Notes under the pieces: generated by a model
The model's database searches: none
The model's input: only the letters and a program-made list of their open reading frames with translations
Told to the model about the DNA's origin: nothing
Translations under genes and position numbers: made by a program
Shown: in pieces, positions 12,299-25,100 of the stretch
How positions within the stretch are numbered: the stretch's first letter is position 1
How the letters are laid out: each line of letters starts with the position of its first letter
Source: Cryptocoryne crispatula var. balansae
Taxonomy: Eukaryota; Streptophyta; Magnoliopsida; Alismatales; Araceae
DNA length: 64,000 nt
Direction: 5' to 3'
Assembly (NCBI GenBank): GCA_036172225.1
Contig: CM069935.1
Span: 14,977,297-15,041,296, forward strand

Positions 12299-13015
12299 TA
12301 GGTAGGAAAGAAAACACCTGAGAAAGTTAAAATGAAAAAACTATAGTGGGGTGGTTCTTTGGTAGACTACTAGCTTGATGTTCATACTGCATACATTTCT
12401 TAAATTTTTTTGGACAGTGGCATAGTGACATGCACACGGAAGGGAGCCACCCTCGATGGGGTGGGTGCGGTTCAAGACTACGATATGCTACCCTCGATGG
12501 AGAGGTGGTGTCCATTACATACATGCGTTAACTGTATCATGTACAAATGATACTGACATAAATGAGACATTTGCAGCTTATCTTTCATCTCAAATGGGTG
12601 TGTGGTTGTGTGATAATTTAAGTTTTTATTGCAAATTTTAGGTTTTAATAACAAACTTATTAAAATAAAATTTTATGTTTTTAACCAGATTTGTTTCTTG
12701 GACAACAAAAGAGGTATGACTTTTTTTATCATGTGGGTCTCCCACCTCTTTTGATTATACATGATGTTCACTATTTTTTGTTTTATCATCTTCCCAAACA
12801 TGACATTTTTATATCTTTGACTAGTTTACATTTTATCTTAACATAATTTTTTATCATGAAAATGTCAAAAAAATTATTATGTAATAAAACACTTAATTTG
12901 TAAGCATTTTCATAACATATGTGTCAGGGCAAAATGAAAAAAAAATTATGTGATACTCTCCTATGATGAATAAAATGCTCCAGTTAGAAATACACAAGTC
13001 AAAATAGAAACATAC

Positions 13016-13120
13016 CTCACTTGGTTTGCCCCATAATCTCCGCAGGTAGAAATCAGATTCTGGCACGACAATACCTGGAGGAAGGCGTTCCGCACCACGA
13101 GGATTCGAAGGAGCATAGAT
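13016..13120 (-). CDS. DUF707 gene exon 4
   Basis: Acceptor TTGTATGTAG precedes ATC (phase 0); the donor is GTATG after codon GAG. The 35 codons read IYAPSNPRGAERLPPGIVV, then PESDFYLRRLWGKPSE. This is the best-conserved part of the N-terminal half of the family and is intact, with no stop or shift. It is the anchor that identifies the gene. The exon was found only after exons 1-3 predicted that a codon-phase-0 exon with a PTNPRGAE-like motif should follow GTLK. Confidence 0.88.
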
Positions 13121-16100
13121 CTACATACAACCACGATGTAGTAAACATCGGCATACATTGGTTAAAGTTGGGGATGGGTGTCTTCTGTTATTGCAAAATA
13201 CATTAGTCTTTAACGGGATGTTTGGTTGCATGATAACTGTAACTTGAGCATTTGTTACAAAAAAGAATGGTTCATAAGAAAATTTACTAAAAAGATGCTA
13301 GCTGTTGGGAAGATTGTCACGACCCGAAATTTAAATAATATAACCTCAAAATATGCAGCAGAAATACACAACGTCGTGACAGTGGGAGAAATCCTTCACT
13401 CGGATTTCATAACGCAACAAGCATGAATCAACTCCAAACACTAAGTCCACACCTAAAATCACAAGATCTCAACATCACTTTAACAATTAACAACCAAACA
13501 CTAATCTAGGTTCATTCACCAATTCTATCTCAAAGGAAAAGGAAACCACTAGATATAGTTCAACTACATATTAACTAACAAATCATAATCAAGCAACCTA
13601 TCAGGAGAAAAAGATCTCTATGCCTCAACTCTAGGGGATGCTGGTTCCTCCACGGGCTCCTCCTAAGTCTCCAAGCCAAGCTCTTGATCTCCAGTACCTA
13701 CTGAAAAATTTATCCCACAACGGGGTGAGTCCGGGGACTCCGTAGGATTTACACCCGTTTCCCGCCATTCGGATACTAACATATAAACATGCAATGATAA
13801 ATAACATATCTAAATTGAGATGTAAATACAAATATATAGAATGTCTTCTATATTAAGCTCACAACCCACATCTAAACCATGAATTAACTTTAAGAAAACA
13901 ATATGCCAATGTTATACACTTCTAGACCAAAACACACAAGACCATACAAGCTAGACAAATGACCTCAAGACTTAACTTAACATGACCAAAACAAAATGAG
14001 ACAAATATGAATTTTCTAACATGACACAACTTAACATCTATACATGACATACAAGTAACCTAATTTCTTTCCAATCACATAGCCAAAGAGCAAGGAATTG
14101 GTCATCTTACTTCACATGTACAAATGCATTCACCAGCTCTAATATATATAGAAGTAACATATACTAAGCTAGCCCAAAGTGCACCTAGGCAGTGGTGACA
14201 CTAAGGAAAAAAATTGCGGTAATCCGAGATCTGTGGGAGGGCCGGATTCATCTAAGTTACCTGCTGCCCACAAGCAATTGACTAAAATAGGCTGGTGAGG
14301 CCTTCATAACACGCCGTAACAAGAATTAATAATAAATTTCAAATGATGACACACATGACGCACACAAGACATAAACATGACTTTCTAGTATCTTTCATGC
14401 AAAACAACTTATTTTACCACAAACTAGACAAGACTTGTACTAACCAACTTGGTTGACATATCTAAATCAAGCCTATACCCAAGTTGACCATATGCACATA
14501 ACCACACCATGCATGACATAATACATAATGTGAATCCAAACAAACTAAAATTTACATGATTTACATACATGAAATGACAAACCGAACTAGACATGCCTAA
14601 TTGCATATGCAAGACAATTAACCTAAATCAAGCTCAGCATAAACTAAAAAAATTAATTTATGAGGTAATCAATCACAATCTGACCTAAACAGGTTCTAAA
14701 AGGTATGATTTGATGATCCATGCTTTTCCAAATCTACACATACTTATTTTTCAATTCTAGGTCCAATCTATACTCACATACATAACTAACATAAGATCGA
14801 AACTTATGGAAAATATTTCTACCCATCCAGAATCAAGCTAAACATGCTCCATAATATACAAAATAGCAATTTCAAGTTTCTGGTTTCAAGGATTTTTGAG
14901 AAGAATCACTAATCTTAAGTCCAAAGTCTAAACTAGTCAAATCAAGATCCAAAAGTTAAATCATGCATATTTTCTAATCAAAATGGGATCAAATAAATAG
15001 ACAAGCTTGAGAAACCTACCTGGAAGCTCCTGTGAATTTTTCGGATTTTTTTGGATTTCTCTGCTATTTTCTTGGCTTTAACTCTAATTTATGGAATTAA
15101 TAAATTGAATAATTCAAAAACTACTGAACCGGCGCTAAACCGGACGGTTCGACCGGCGGCTCAGGGCGCTGGGCCGAAGGCTGAACCGGGTGGCTCGGGG
15201 GAGGCTGAGCCGGGCTTGATCGGCGCTCGCGCGGGCTCGCGCGGCGGCGATGGCACTCGCCGGCGACGGCGACTAGAGCATGAGGAGAGCAGAGGCTGGC
15301 AACGGCGGCGCTGGCTTCCGGCGGCGATGGCGATCGGCGCGGACGATGGCGAACGCAAAGGGAGGGGAGAACTCGTCGTGCGCAACCGGGGGTGGAAGGG
15401 GGACAGACAGCTAGGCGCTGGCATGTAAGGTGGTTGGCTGCCGGCTGGTTGCGCATGCGCACGTAGGAGGGTGGCTAGTGGCGGAGTGGCCGGGGTTGCG
15501 GGAAGCGGCCAGGTGACCAGGGGAGGGAAGAAGAAAGGGGAGGCGATACTCGGCTAGGCGGCACAGCGCTGGTCGCGCGGGCGATGCGTGGGAAGACGGC
15601 GGCCCAGGCGCAGGGTGCGCACGGCAGAGGTGGCCGAGCGGGCGGGATACAGCCCGGCACGCACGACGAAAGGGGGCAGAGGCCGGCGACGACGGTGGCG
15701 GTTCTGGCCGGAACAAAGGAGGGTCACGGCGATGATGGCGACGCGGCAGCAAATGGCGGCAATCGCTGGCATCTGAGGTGACGGGGCGGTGCTGTTGTCC
15801 AGGGCGGCATGGACGAGGAGGGCGGCGGCTGGCGGCTGGTTGCTGGTGCGCAGAGTGGCTGGCCGGTGGACGCGCGGGAGGGTGGCCGGCAGCGTCGTCA
15901 CGCGTGCACGCGCGGGAGGGCGGCCGGCGGCGGCGGCGGCGGTCGGTGACGGCACGAGCAGGCGACGCTCGGCCAGGTGGGGCGCTCGGGTGGGGCAGCG
16001 ACGTCTGCAAGCGGGCGCACACAGGGACCCGATGACGCGAAGGGGGGGAGGTCCATGGGGGAGGAAGACAGTGGCGTCGACGACAGGAAGAGAGGGAGAG

Positions 16101-19100
16101 TGAGAGGGAGAGAGAGCTCGACGGGGGCGGGGGGGTCTCGCGGGGAAATATATACACCAGGAGGGGGGTTCCGTAGCCAAGAGGGAGAAGGGAGTCCGAG
16201 CGGGAGAGGGGGGAAGAAGTCCAGGTGGGGGAGGGGGAAGAAGTCGGGGTGAGAGGAGGAGACCGGAGAAGAAGAAGAGAAAAAAATATTAAAATTAAAT
16301 CTTTTTAACCAAATATTACAAAGATCTTTTCATAATTATAGTTAGAATATGCATATATGGGACATTGTTATGAACTAGAAAGTTTGTTAGAGATAGTTAC
16401 ATAGGTTCATCCATGATTAGACTATATATTTATATACATGAGATGCATTCTATGTTATGAACCAGTGAGCCCAAGAAAGATTTGGGAGTAATGTGTTTTA
16501 AAGTTGTGACATGTGAATATGTGATGTACTTCTATAATTATAGTCAGTGCCCATGCATAAACATTAGTCCGTTCTAGAATATCTTTCAATATTGAATATA
16601 TATTGAAGTTTATCCTAAGTATGCCATTATTGTCTAGATATATTATTAATTTAGTTTAAACACATTATTTTCTATACAAAACAGATCTAGCACAAATTCT
16701 CTGATATTGTTAAATTTGCTACAAGACATATGTCCTACAGATGCAAAACCACTATTTTTTTGCAATATGTTTTGTAAAAAAAAATGTTTGTCATGATATG
16801 ATATTATATATAAAATTGTACAAGCATATATAAATATGATAGTAAGTATATACAAAGGTCAAGTGTTATTATATGGTTAGGTACAACAGGTTGTCTTGCA
16901 ATATTTAGAATATTTTAACTAGATAAGATATTAAGAGATTCGTTAATTCTATTAATTAATAATTAAATCATTAACATAATTATATAAGATGTATGTGTGT
17001 ATTTGGCAATGAAACAAAAAATTACTTTGATGCTTGTTTGATTGTAAATTATCTTTTATATATGTTATTATGTGTATTTGTAAAAATATATTATGATTAT
17101 GCATATTTTCTATTTGATAAAAATGTATGTTCTACAAGTCAATCATATATGATATGATTCGACATTTCTAGAAATATCTCATTCAATTAATCAAGTAAAT
17201 TTTGATTACTAACTCTTATTAGATGCATACATCATGTTGAAATTCATGATAATATGCAATGATGATTGAATCATTATGAGATCATGATAATGATATCAAA
17301 CATCTTGAGATATTTAATCTAAATATTCTTAGTCATAGGATCCTTAAGTTGGGATATCAAGGATCCGAATAAACTACTGTATGTGATGTCGCCTCAAGTT
17401 ATGAGAATGACTGATATCATTGGTCATTAGTGTGGAGACATTAATATACACATATAGATGCTCAGTCGTCTAATAAGTTCACTGAATTGACCAAATTAGA
17501 AATCTTAAATGATATCTAACCAAACTGTCAATCAAGATTTTTTATCATCACGGTTGGATAGTTGGACCTTTGACCTGAGATGCCAAAGATGCTTTCTTGG
17601 ATGGAACTTGTGCTTTGACTATTGACTTATAGATTATCGTTTAGATGGTCTAGTATAGCAATGGATCAGGTACAAGAAAAACCCGATGGAGGCAATTAAG
17701 CAGATGACAAGTGATTGTGCACTCTTAGTAAGTGAGAGTAAATGTCTTATGAGATAGTACTCTAAATACCTAGTCAAGGTAAAGAGGATAAATGGAAAAT
17801 GAGTTTTCCAGTTAATCTGATTCTATGTACAAGATCATATAAAGTCGGTATATTAAAGAGTTGACAATCGATGTCGTACTTCTTTCTATCTAGGACATTA
17901 TATCCATGCGGTAACTAATGATGGAAAGGCTCAATGAAGATAAGATTTTCCCCATAGCTAATTGGAATCATGAGATATGACTTGTATCCTTCATGATCGG
18001 TAAATTAGTTAACCTATTATCGAATAATAAATTAAATTAAATTAAATTAAATTATTCTATTTTATTTAGACCTCAACCAAATAGGCTAGTGAGTCACATA
18101 CATAAGAACTTATCCATAAGTATAGGGGCAAAGGCGTAATTTATGAAAATTTTTTATTTTTATGAAAAATTTCAAATTCTCTATAAATACAAATAATTTT
18201 AGCGAAACTCTATCAAACCAAGAGTGAAAACTACATTCTCAACCTCCTCCTTGCCTCCTCTCTCTACAAGGTGTTCATGGTGATGAAGCTCTATTCAGGA
18301 AGAGTTCTCGAGGCTAGTGCAAAGGGATGAAGTTCTTGTGAATACCACTAGATACCGAGCATTTGAATGATCTGAAGAGCTTAAAAAGTTTTTCTTCTTC
18401 TTATCCAAGGGATTCAATGAATTCCTATCAAGTATATTCAAACTTATTTTGATAAGTTTTCATTTTTTCGTTCGGTTATGATTGAGACATGTTTAATATG
18501 AACCCATAGGAATTGTTGCTTTTGCTGCATTAAAATTTTTTAGATGATTTCTTACAGTGGTATCAAAGCTAGGTTCAAGTCTTCGTCAAAATCGACATAG
18601 AATGGATGTTAATTCATGCATTTTATGTGTTCTCGAATCTGTACAAATTGTCTGTTTTGTCAAGGTCTTCATAATTTGTATATGATTCAAATTAGAGATT
18701 GGTTGGCACATGTAGAATCTCATGATATAGGGCTTTTGAATGACATAAACCATTTGTATTTTTAGCCTCTATATAGTCTGGGTGAAGTCCCAAAATTTGG
18801 TGTTTCTGTCATGTCTGAATAGTCACCCAGATTTGGGGAGTTTATAAAATCTTCATACATATAGGGAATTGAAGCCTTAAAAAGGTTTTAGAAGATGGTT
18901 AATATCATTATCCAACATTTACTCGTGATATCCTACTTCAAATGGTGGCAGAGTATGTGAATTTAGAAATTTTTATGGTGATGAGAGCCCTAGCGGCAGT
19001 GGCACATTCCTCACGTGATTTCTATCTTTTGATGAATATTTAAAGGATAAGGCTAGAATATTTGTTTGACAAGGATTCTAAATTATATTTTTTTCAAAAT

Positions 19101-22100
19101 TTATGGTGACTGGGATAAAGAGTTATTCCCCTTGAAACATCGTAGTCCTTATTTACCAGTCCGACGATGCTGCCCTTGTTCTTTCCCTATTTTATTTCTG
19201 ATTTAGATTTTTATTGGCAATAAAGACAAATATTCCAAATCCTCATTCGATGAGGATTCTAATTAGGGCTGTAAACGGATCCGGATAAAATTTGGATCCA
19301 GTTCGAATTCGTATCCGGATAAGCGGATATTATCCGTTTAACTTGATCCGTCGGATAATATTTTCGGATTCGGATATTATCCGAATTTTAAACGGAGCGG
19401 ATTCGGAATCACTAGATCCGCTCCGATTAAGATCCGGTTCGAACTGAGCCATTGGATGTAAGATCCAACGGTCCTCTTTAAACCACAATTTACACAACCC
19501 ATCCGTCTCACCCCCGAAATCCCTAGCCACCCGATTCTCATCCCGCATCCTGGCAGCCTGCGGAGAGTCGGAGACGGCGACGGCGTCCCGAGGAGGCGAA
19601 GGCGAGCACCGCTGCACGAGGAGAGCACTCTATGGACGGTGAGCATCGCCCTCCCGGTGACGGCTCCCTGCGTCCCCTGCGGCTCCCCCTCCCTCCCGAG
19701 CCTCCCACGGATCCCCATCTCGCATCCTGGCAGGCGGCAAGCAGAGAGTCGGAGACGGCGTCCCGAGCACGAGCAGGCGAAGGCGAGCACGAGCAGTGTG
19801 CAGAGCATACCTCCCGGTCCCGGCGGCGGCGACTCGGTGAGCATCCCCCTCCCGGCGATGGCTCCCTTTGTCCCGCATCGCCCTCCCTCCCGAGCCTCCC
19901 CCTCCCTCCGGCCCCCTGCATCCCTCCCCCCCTCCCTCCCCCTCCCTCCGGCTCCAGCCCTCCTCCCGGTCGGCGGCTCCCCCTCCTCCCGGCTGGCGGT
20001 TCCCCCACCCCCGAGCATCCCCCTGCTGCTCCAGCCCCTCCTCCCGGTGGCTCCCCCTCCCTCCAAGCCTCCCCCTCCTCCCGGCGGCTCCCCCTCCGGC
20101 TCGGGCCCTCCTCCCGGCGGCTCCCCCTCCCCCCGAGCATCCCCCTCCTCCCGGCGGCTCCCCCTCCGGCTCGGGCCCTCCTCCCGGCCCCCTCCCGGCG
20201 GCTCCCCCTCCCCCCAAGCCTCCCCCTCCTCCCGGCGGCTCCCCCTCCGGCTCGGGCCCTCCTCCCGGCCCCCTCCCGGCGGCTCCCCCTCCCCCCGAGC
20301 ATCCCCCTCCTCCCGGCGGCTCCCCCTCCGGCTCGGGCCCTCCTCCCGGCCCCCTCCTGGCGGCTCCCCCTCCCCCCCAGCCTCCCCCCCCTCCCGGCGG
20401 CCCCCCCTCTGGCTCGGGCCCTCCTCCCGCCCCCCTCCTGGTGGCTCCCTGGTGGCTCCCCCTCCCCCGAGCAGAGCATCCCCTCCCCCGCAGGGCCACA
20501 GCGCTCGGGCCTCCCGTCGAGAATCCCCCTCCCCCACAGTAAATCGAACCGGATATTATCCGTATTCGCTCCGTATTCGAGAGATATCCGATTGTGAAGA
20601 TCCGCTCCGTATTCGAATTTAATTCGGAGCGGATATCCGATATCCGAATTAGCCAGCGGAGCGGATTCGGAAATGTCATATCCGCTCCGTATCCGCTCCG
20701 TTTACAGCCCTAATTCTAATTCCTACTTTTAGAGATTTTTCCCAGCCTAGGAAAGTCCAATTTTGGTATCTAAAATCAGCCCTCTGTGCTCGTCTACTCC
20801 AAGCTTATCGGGCAGGGGAGAAGAACTAACTATGTCCATCGAGACCTAGTATGACTACCACACGGACTTGGTGAGAGACAGTTGCCCGGATCCTAGGTTG
20901 ACTAGGAGTTGACCACTTGCGGATGGCCACATGCATGCGGGGGTGGGCTTATGGGTGGTGCAGGAGCCACGACGGGGGCGCAACGTGCTAGCATCGGTGG
21001 CTCAAGGGTGCCACAACCAAGAGTGCTTAAAAAATTCAAGCGGCGCAATGCGTTGGAAGTTTTTTATTTGTTTTCAAATAGTTTGAAATCATATAGAAAA
21101 ATCATAGAAATGACCATAAAATTCAAGAAAAATTCTAAAAAAATCTATAATATTATTTGACATTTTTTAAGTGTTTAATATACTCCCCTTTGTTAAAACT
21201 AAGGTTTCTTATCAAGTTATGTACGTTTATGGGTTTACATACCCTTAAGCCATTTGTAATAGTTAGAAGTCAGTTCATGGAAGAATCAATTCTTATAACA
21301 TAACAAGTGGGTTTGATCAAAGTAGAGTATATGGCTTGTTGTGCTACCACAAGATTATAACTTTAGAAGTTAAATAACTAAGAGTTGCAAGAGTTGTAAC
21401 TGACAACCAAGTATAGGGTGATTTATTGTGCTACCATAAGGTTATCACCATAAGATTAATAGGGACTTAGTCCCCACTATGATTTTATCGTGATATCTCA
21501 TCTTTGCATAATAAGGGTTATACAAATGTTTCAAAAATTGTGAGAGCATAATAAGGGTTATACAACCAAGTATAGGTTACTGAATGTCTCTAATGTTATA
21601 TTATTTTAATTATATCTTAGTTGTAGAATATGATGATAAACCACCTAGTAAGGCATATAAGATGCCAAGTAGTTTAATGGCTCACACTTCTTATACCAGT
21701 TTTGAACGAAGATAAATTTTCTCAAGGTTGACCAATTAACTAAACCACTTGAGAAATAGGTGTCTTCAACATTATCGACAAAAGATAAGATCTTATGTCA
21801 TACAATTGAATAGAAAAGATGCATTTTTTGCCTTATACTAGATGTTAGCCTCTATAAGAAATAAATTGTAAAGGCAACATGGATAAATAAATATTAGATC
21901 CATCATGGCTCATAGTGATGAGATAATTAAATGTAGGCTAGAACAATAATACATCTTAAATACTTTTGTTGGTGAGACCAATAGAAAGAAATAAGATCAT
22001 TAGATAGAAATAGAAGCAGATGATTAAAAGTCAAAGAAGGAGGTCAAGATAATAAAAACCCAAATAAGACATAGAATTCTTCTTCTATCATGATGATGGT

Positions 22101-25100
22101 AGGTGGAAGAGGAAGTGCAAAGTGTATTGCACAAAATACAAAGGTAGAACTTGAGAAGCTTCATGTATGTAAGTCATTGATATTTGTTTGTCTTAAATAT
22201 ACACTTAATAGTATTAGACACTACATGTGTATTTCATAGTATTAGATACTAGAGATGCACCAAATGGTATGAGATATTAGATATGCATCTTATATCTATA
22301 AGGAGTTACAGATGATGACAGGAAAATGAAGGCTTAATTAAGAAGTTGTTGAGCTACATATAAAATAGTACAAAAGTTGCATCCTTACTGGTGTAAGATA
22401 CAAACCTCTAGTAGCCTACTGGAGATGCCATAATAATTGAGATTCCTATTATATCCTTTTACAAGAACATTAGTTATATTTCCTACTTGAATAAATGATG
22501 ATTTATTGTGAGCTATGGAAATGATAGATATTCTAATACATTAAATGACAAAGTATTTGCCAGTGGGAGCTTAATAAATTATCTAATCATATTATATATG
22601 TTAGCTCTCATGTTATGTGTGAATATTTCTCTTAAGAAGAAATGGATTGATTTATATCAATATATCTTTTATCTTAATGTAGACATAGAAAATGGGCTAA
22701 TGAGTTGTTATAATTTATACATCTAGGTGTATACCAACCCATATCACTTAAGGCTAATGAAGAATATTTTTGCTTCATTATTTTCAAAGATGATATCTCT
22801 AGATGTGGATATATGTATTTAATAAAGTACATATCTAGGATCTTTGATAAATTATTTTTGATTAAGAATGAAGTAAAAATACTAATGGAAAGAGTATTAG
22901 AACTATTTGATAAGATCAAGGAGGAAAATACTTAAGTACATAATTCACACATAATTTAAGATTAATAGAATCTAATTTTAATAGACATTTATTTACACAT
23001 TTTAAATTAATTGAGTGGCTAAAATGAGAAGTCGTATTATGTAGGACATAATACAGACGATGACAACCTTTGTAAAATCTTCTTTGTTTATTTAAGGCTA
23101 GGTACTCAATATAACCACTTTATCTTACATTGATACCTTCTAAGTCTATTCTGACCATTTTATATAGGATATGAAAAGGACGTAAAGCTTGACCTTAAGC
23201 AAGTTAAGGTTTTAGAATGTCCAACCTAGTAAAGCAGTACAACTCTAACTAGTTAGAGTATAAGACTATAAAGTGTTGGTTTATGGGATATCTTAAGAAA
23301 ACTTATGAATATTAAATATACTGTCCTTGTGGATAATGGTATATGTTGCTTATCTCACCATATTTTTAGAGGAAGAACTCATCCTTAAGAAAGATATTAA
23401 GAGCAAGGTATATATGAAAGATGTTCTAGTCTCACAACCCAAGGACACTTGTAATAAGGAATTAGTTAATAATTACATATAGGCAATTCATAGGTCTTTA
23501 CTTGTGTCTATTCAACTTAAGAGATATGTGGGACATATCTTTGATAGAAGAAATAAAACATATTATAAAAAAAATATTGATCCTAGGATTTATACAGAAG
23601 CAATATGAGATATTGAAACAAAAAATGGGAAGAGATAATAAAATTCGATATAAACTTTATCTATTCTAATTTAATTTAGAACTTGATAGATTCACCTAAG
23701 GGTATAGTATCCATAAGGTATAAATGGATCATTAAAGTGGTTGAAGTGAATTACAAGGTAGAAACTTTCAAGGCAAGGATAGTTGAAAAGGATATCATTC
23801 ATGTCAAATAGTTGACTATGATGAGACAATTTTACCTATGCCATAGTTTAATATGTTCGGATTTTGATAGTTACATACTATGACTAAAAGATATGTCACT
23901 TGAATGTTAAGATAGTGTTTCTCTATGGTATTGTAAGAAGCATGTGTTCATGATACAACCTCAGGGCATTGGATCCAAATAAATATAGTGTGTATAAGGT
24001 CTATTTACGGACTAAAATAGAACTTTTTCATAGTTGGCATAAATGGTTTAATGAGACAAACTCTTATGACTTCGTTGAGAATGAAGATGAGCTTTTTGTA
24101 TTCAAGAAGATAAGTGAGAGTTCTATTAGTTTCTTGACATTTTATGTTGATACGAAGGATGCTTGGTTTTAACCAATTATTGTACGTAATCCATAGTCAA
24201 ATGGTTTAACATGATAAACTCTAGGATAGGTTTCTTAACTATATAGTATGGAGTTTATCTCTTTAAAGAGAGACTTTGTAGACTTCTAGAGTGATAAAAA
24301 GAGAACATGAGTAGAGTTCTCATGCTTTTGCCATAGTGTCTATCATATATGGGATGCAACGTTCATAACTTGATTAATACTCTAAGTGTTATAAGCATTC
24401 ATCTGGTAGATCCATGTGAGTGTCAATGGATAATTAAAAGATGTATTCTTGAGTATTTGAGAAGCACTAATGATGTATCTCTAAAGTATAGAGAATAACA
24501 CTTGAAGCTTTGAAGTTTTACTAACACAAACCTCTAGTCAAATAAGTTTGATACTTTGTCAAAATAATGGTGGTGTGGTGAGCTAAAAGAGTTTTATGTG
24601 ATAGAACACTACAAATTCTACAACCGATATAAAAAAATAAGTTGCACAATACTTGAGAAGTAGTTTAGATGAAAATGTTCATCTAAGACATGGGTGTAGA
24701 CACGCAATTGTGGCCTAGTTGGAGAGCTTAAATTCTTGTTTTCGTGAAGTATATTTGAGTAACCTTTCGAGGGAACCAAGTTTTCTGGAAAAATCAAGTT
24801 TTTCGGCACATTTCGAAGTAGATTGATGGGGCGTTGACTAGGTCAACGCGCCCTGCTTATAGGGCACCTGGCGCCCTATAAACAGGGCGCCAGGCGCCCT
24901 ACTGATGGGGCACCTGCATCTGGTCTGACTGACTAGACAGGTTGATGGGACAGTTCTGCAGATAAAGTTGCCCTCTTCTTGCCTATAAAAGGACCCCCAT
25001 TTGGAGGCTTTAGGACACACCAAGGGCGTCCCTCACCTCCTCTCATCCACCACTACACATCCCAAGCCTTGAAACCCCCCTCCAAGCTCTCAAACCGTCC

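Larger units (their letters stand above)
10099..13015 (-). other. Intron 4 of the DUF707 gene, host part
   Basis: AT-rich DNA between exon 4 and Gypsy element 1. I searched the minus strand for the expected next exons of the family (the motifs around YLVTFTVGY and KQTKWWYAKRF) and found none, so exon 5 should lie beyond position 1. It holds three MITE copies described separately. A short GC-rich palindromic patch, CCACCCTCGATGGGGTGG (about 12448-12465), with a second related copy at about 12490-12510, looks like another transposon scrap. Confidence 0.6.

Noticed and set aside
15121..16252. Arg/Pro-rich ORFs around 15.1-16.2 kb
   Set aside because: They lie in the GC-rich leader of a solo LTR with clear ends and target duplication; the second copy at 42.6 kb does not keep these frames.
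19632..20622. Long Pro/Gly/Arg-rich ORFs on both strands, over 300 codons
   Set aside because: They are open in all frames because the GC-rich repeat lacks stop trinucleotides; they sit inside a hAT-like element, and no motif of any known protein is present.
24618..24694. CACTACAA motif as the end of a CACTA transposon
   Set aside because: No inverted partner or 3-bp target duplication; the site is within the Copia interior, which continues after Gypsy element 2.
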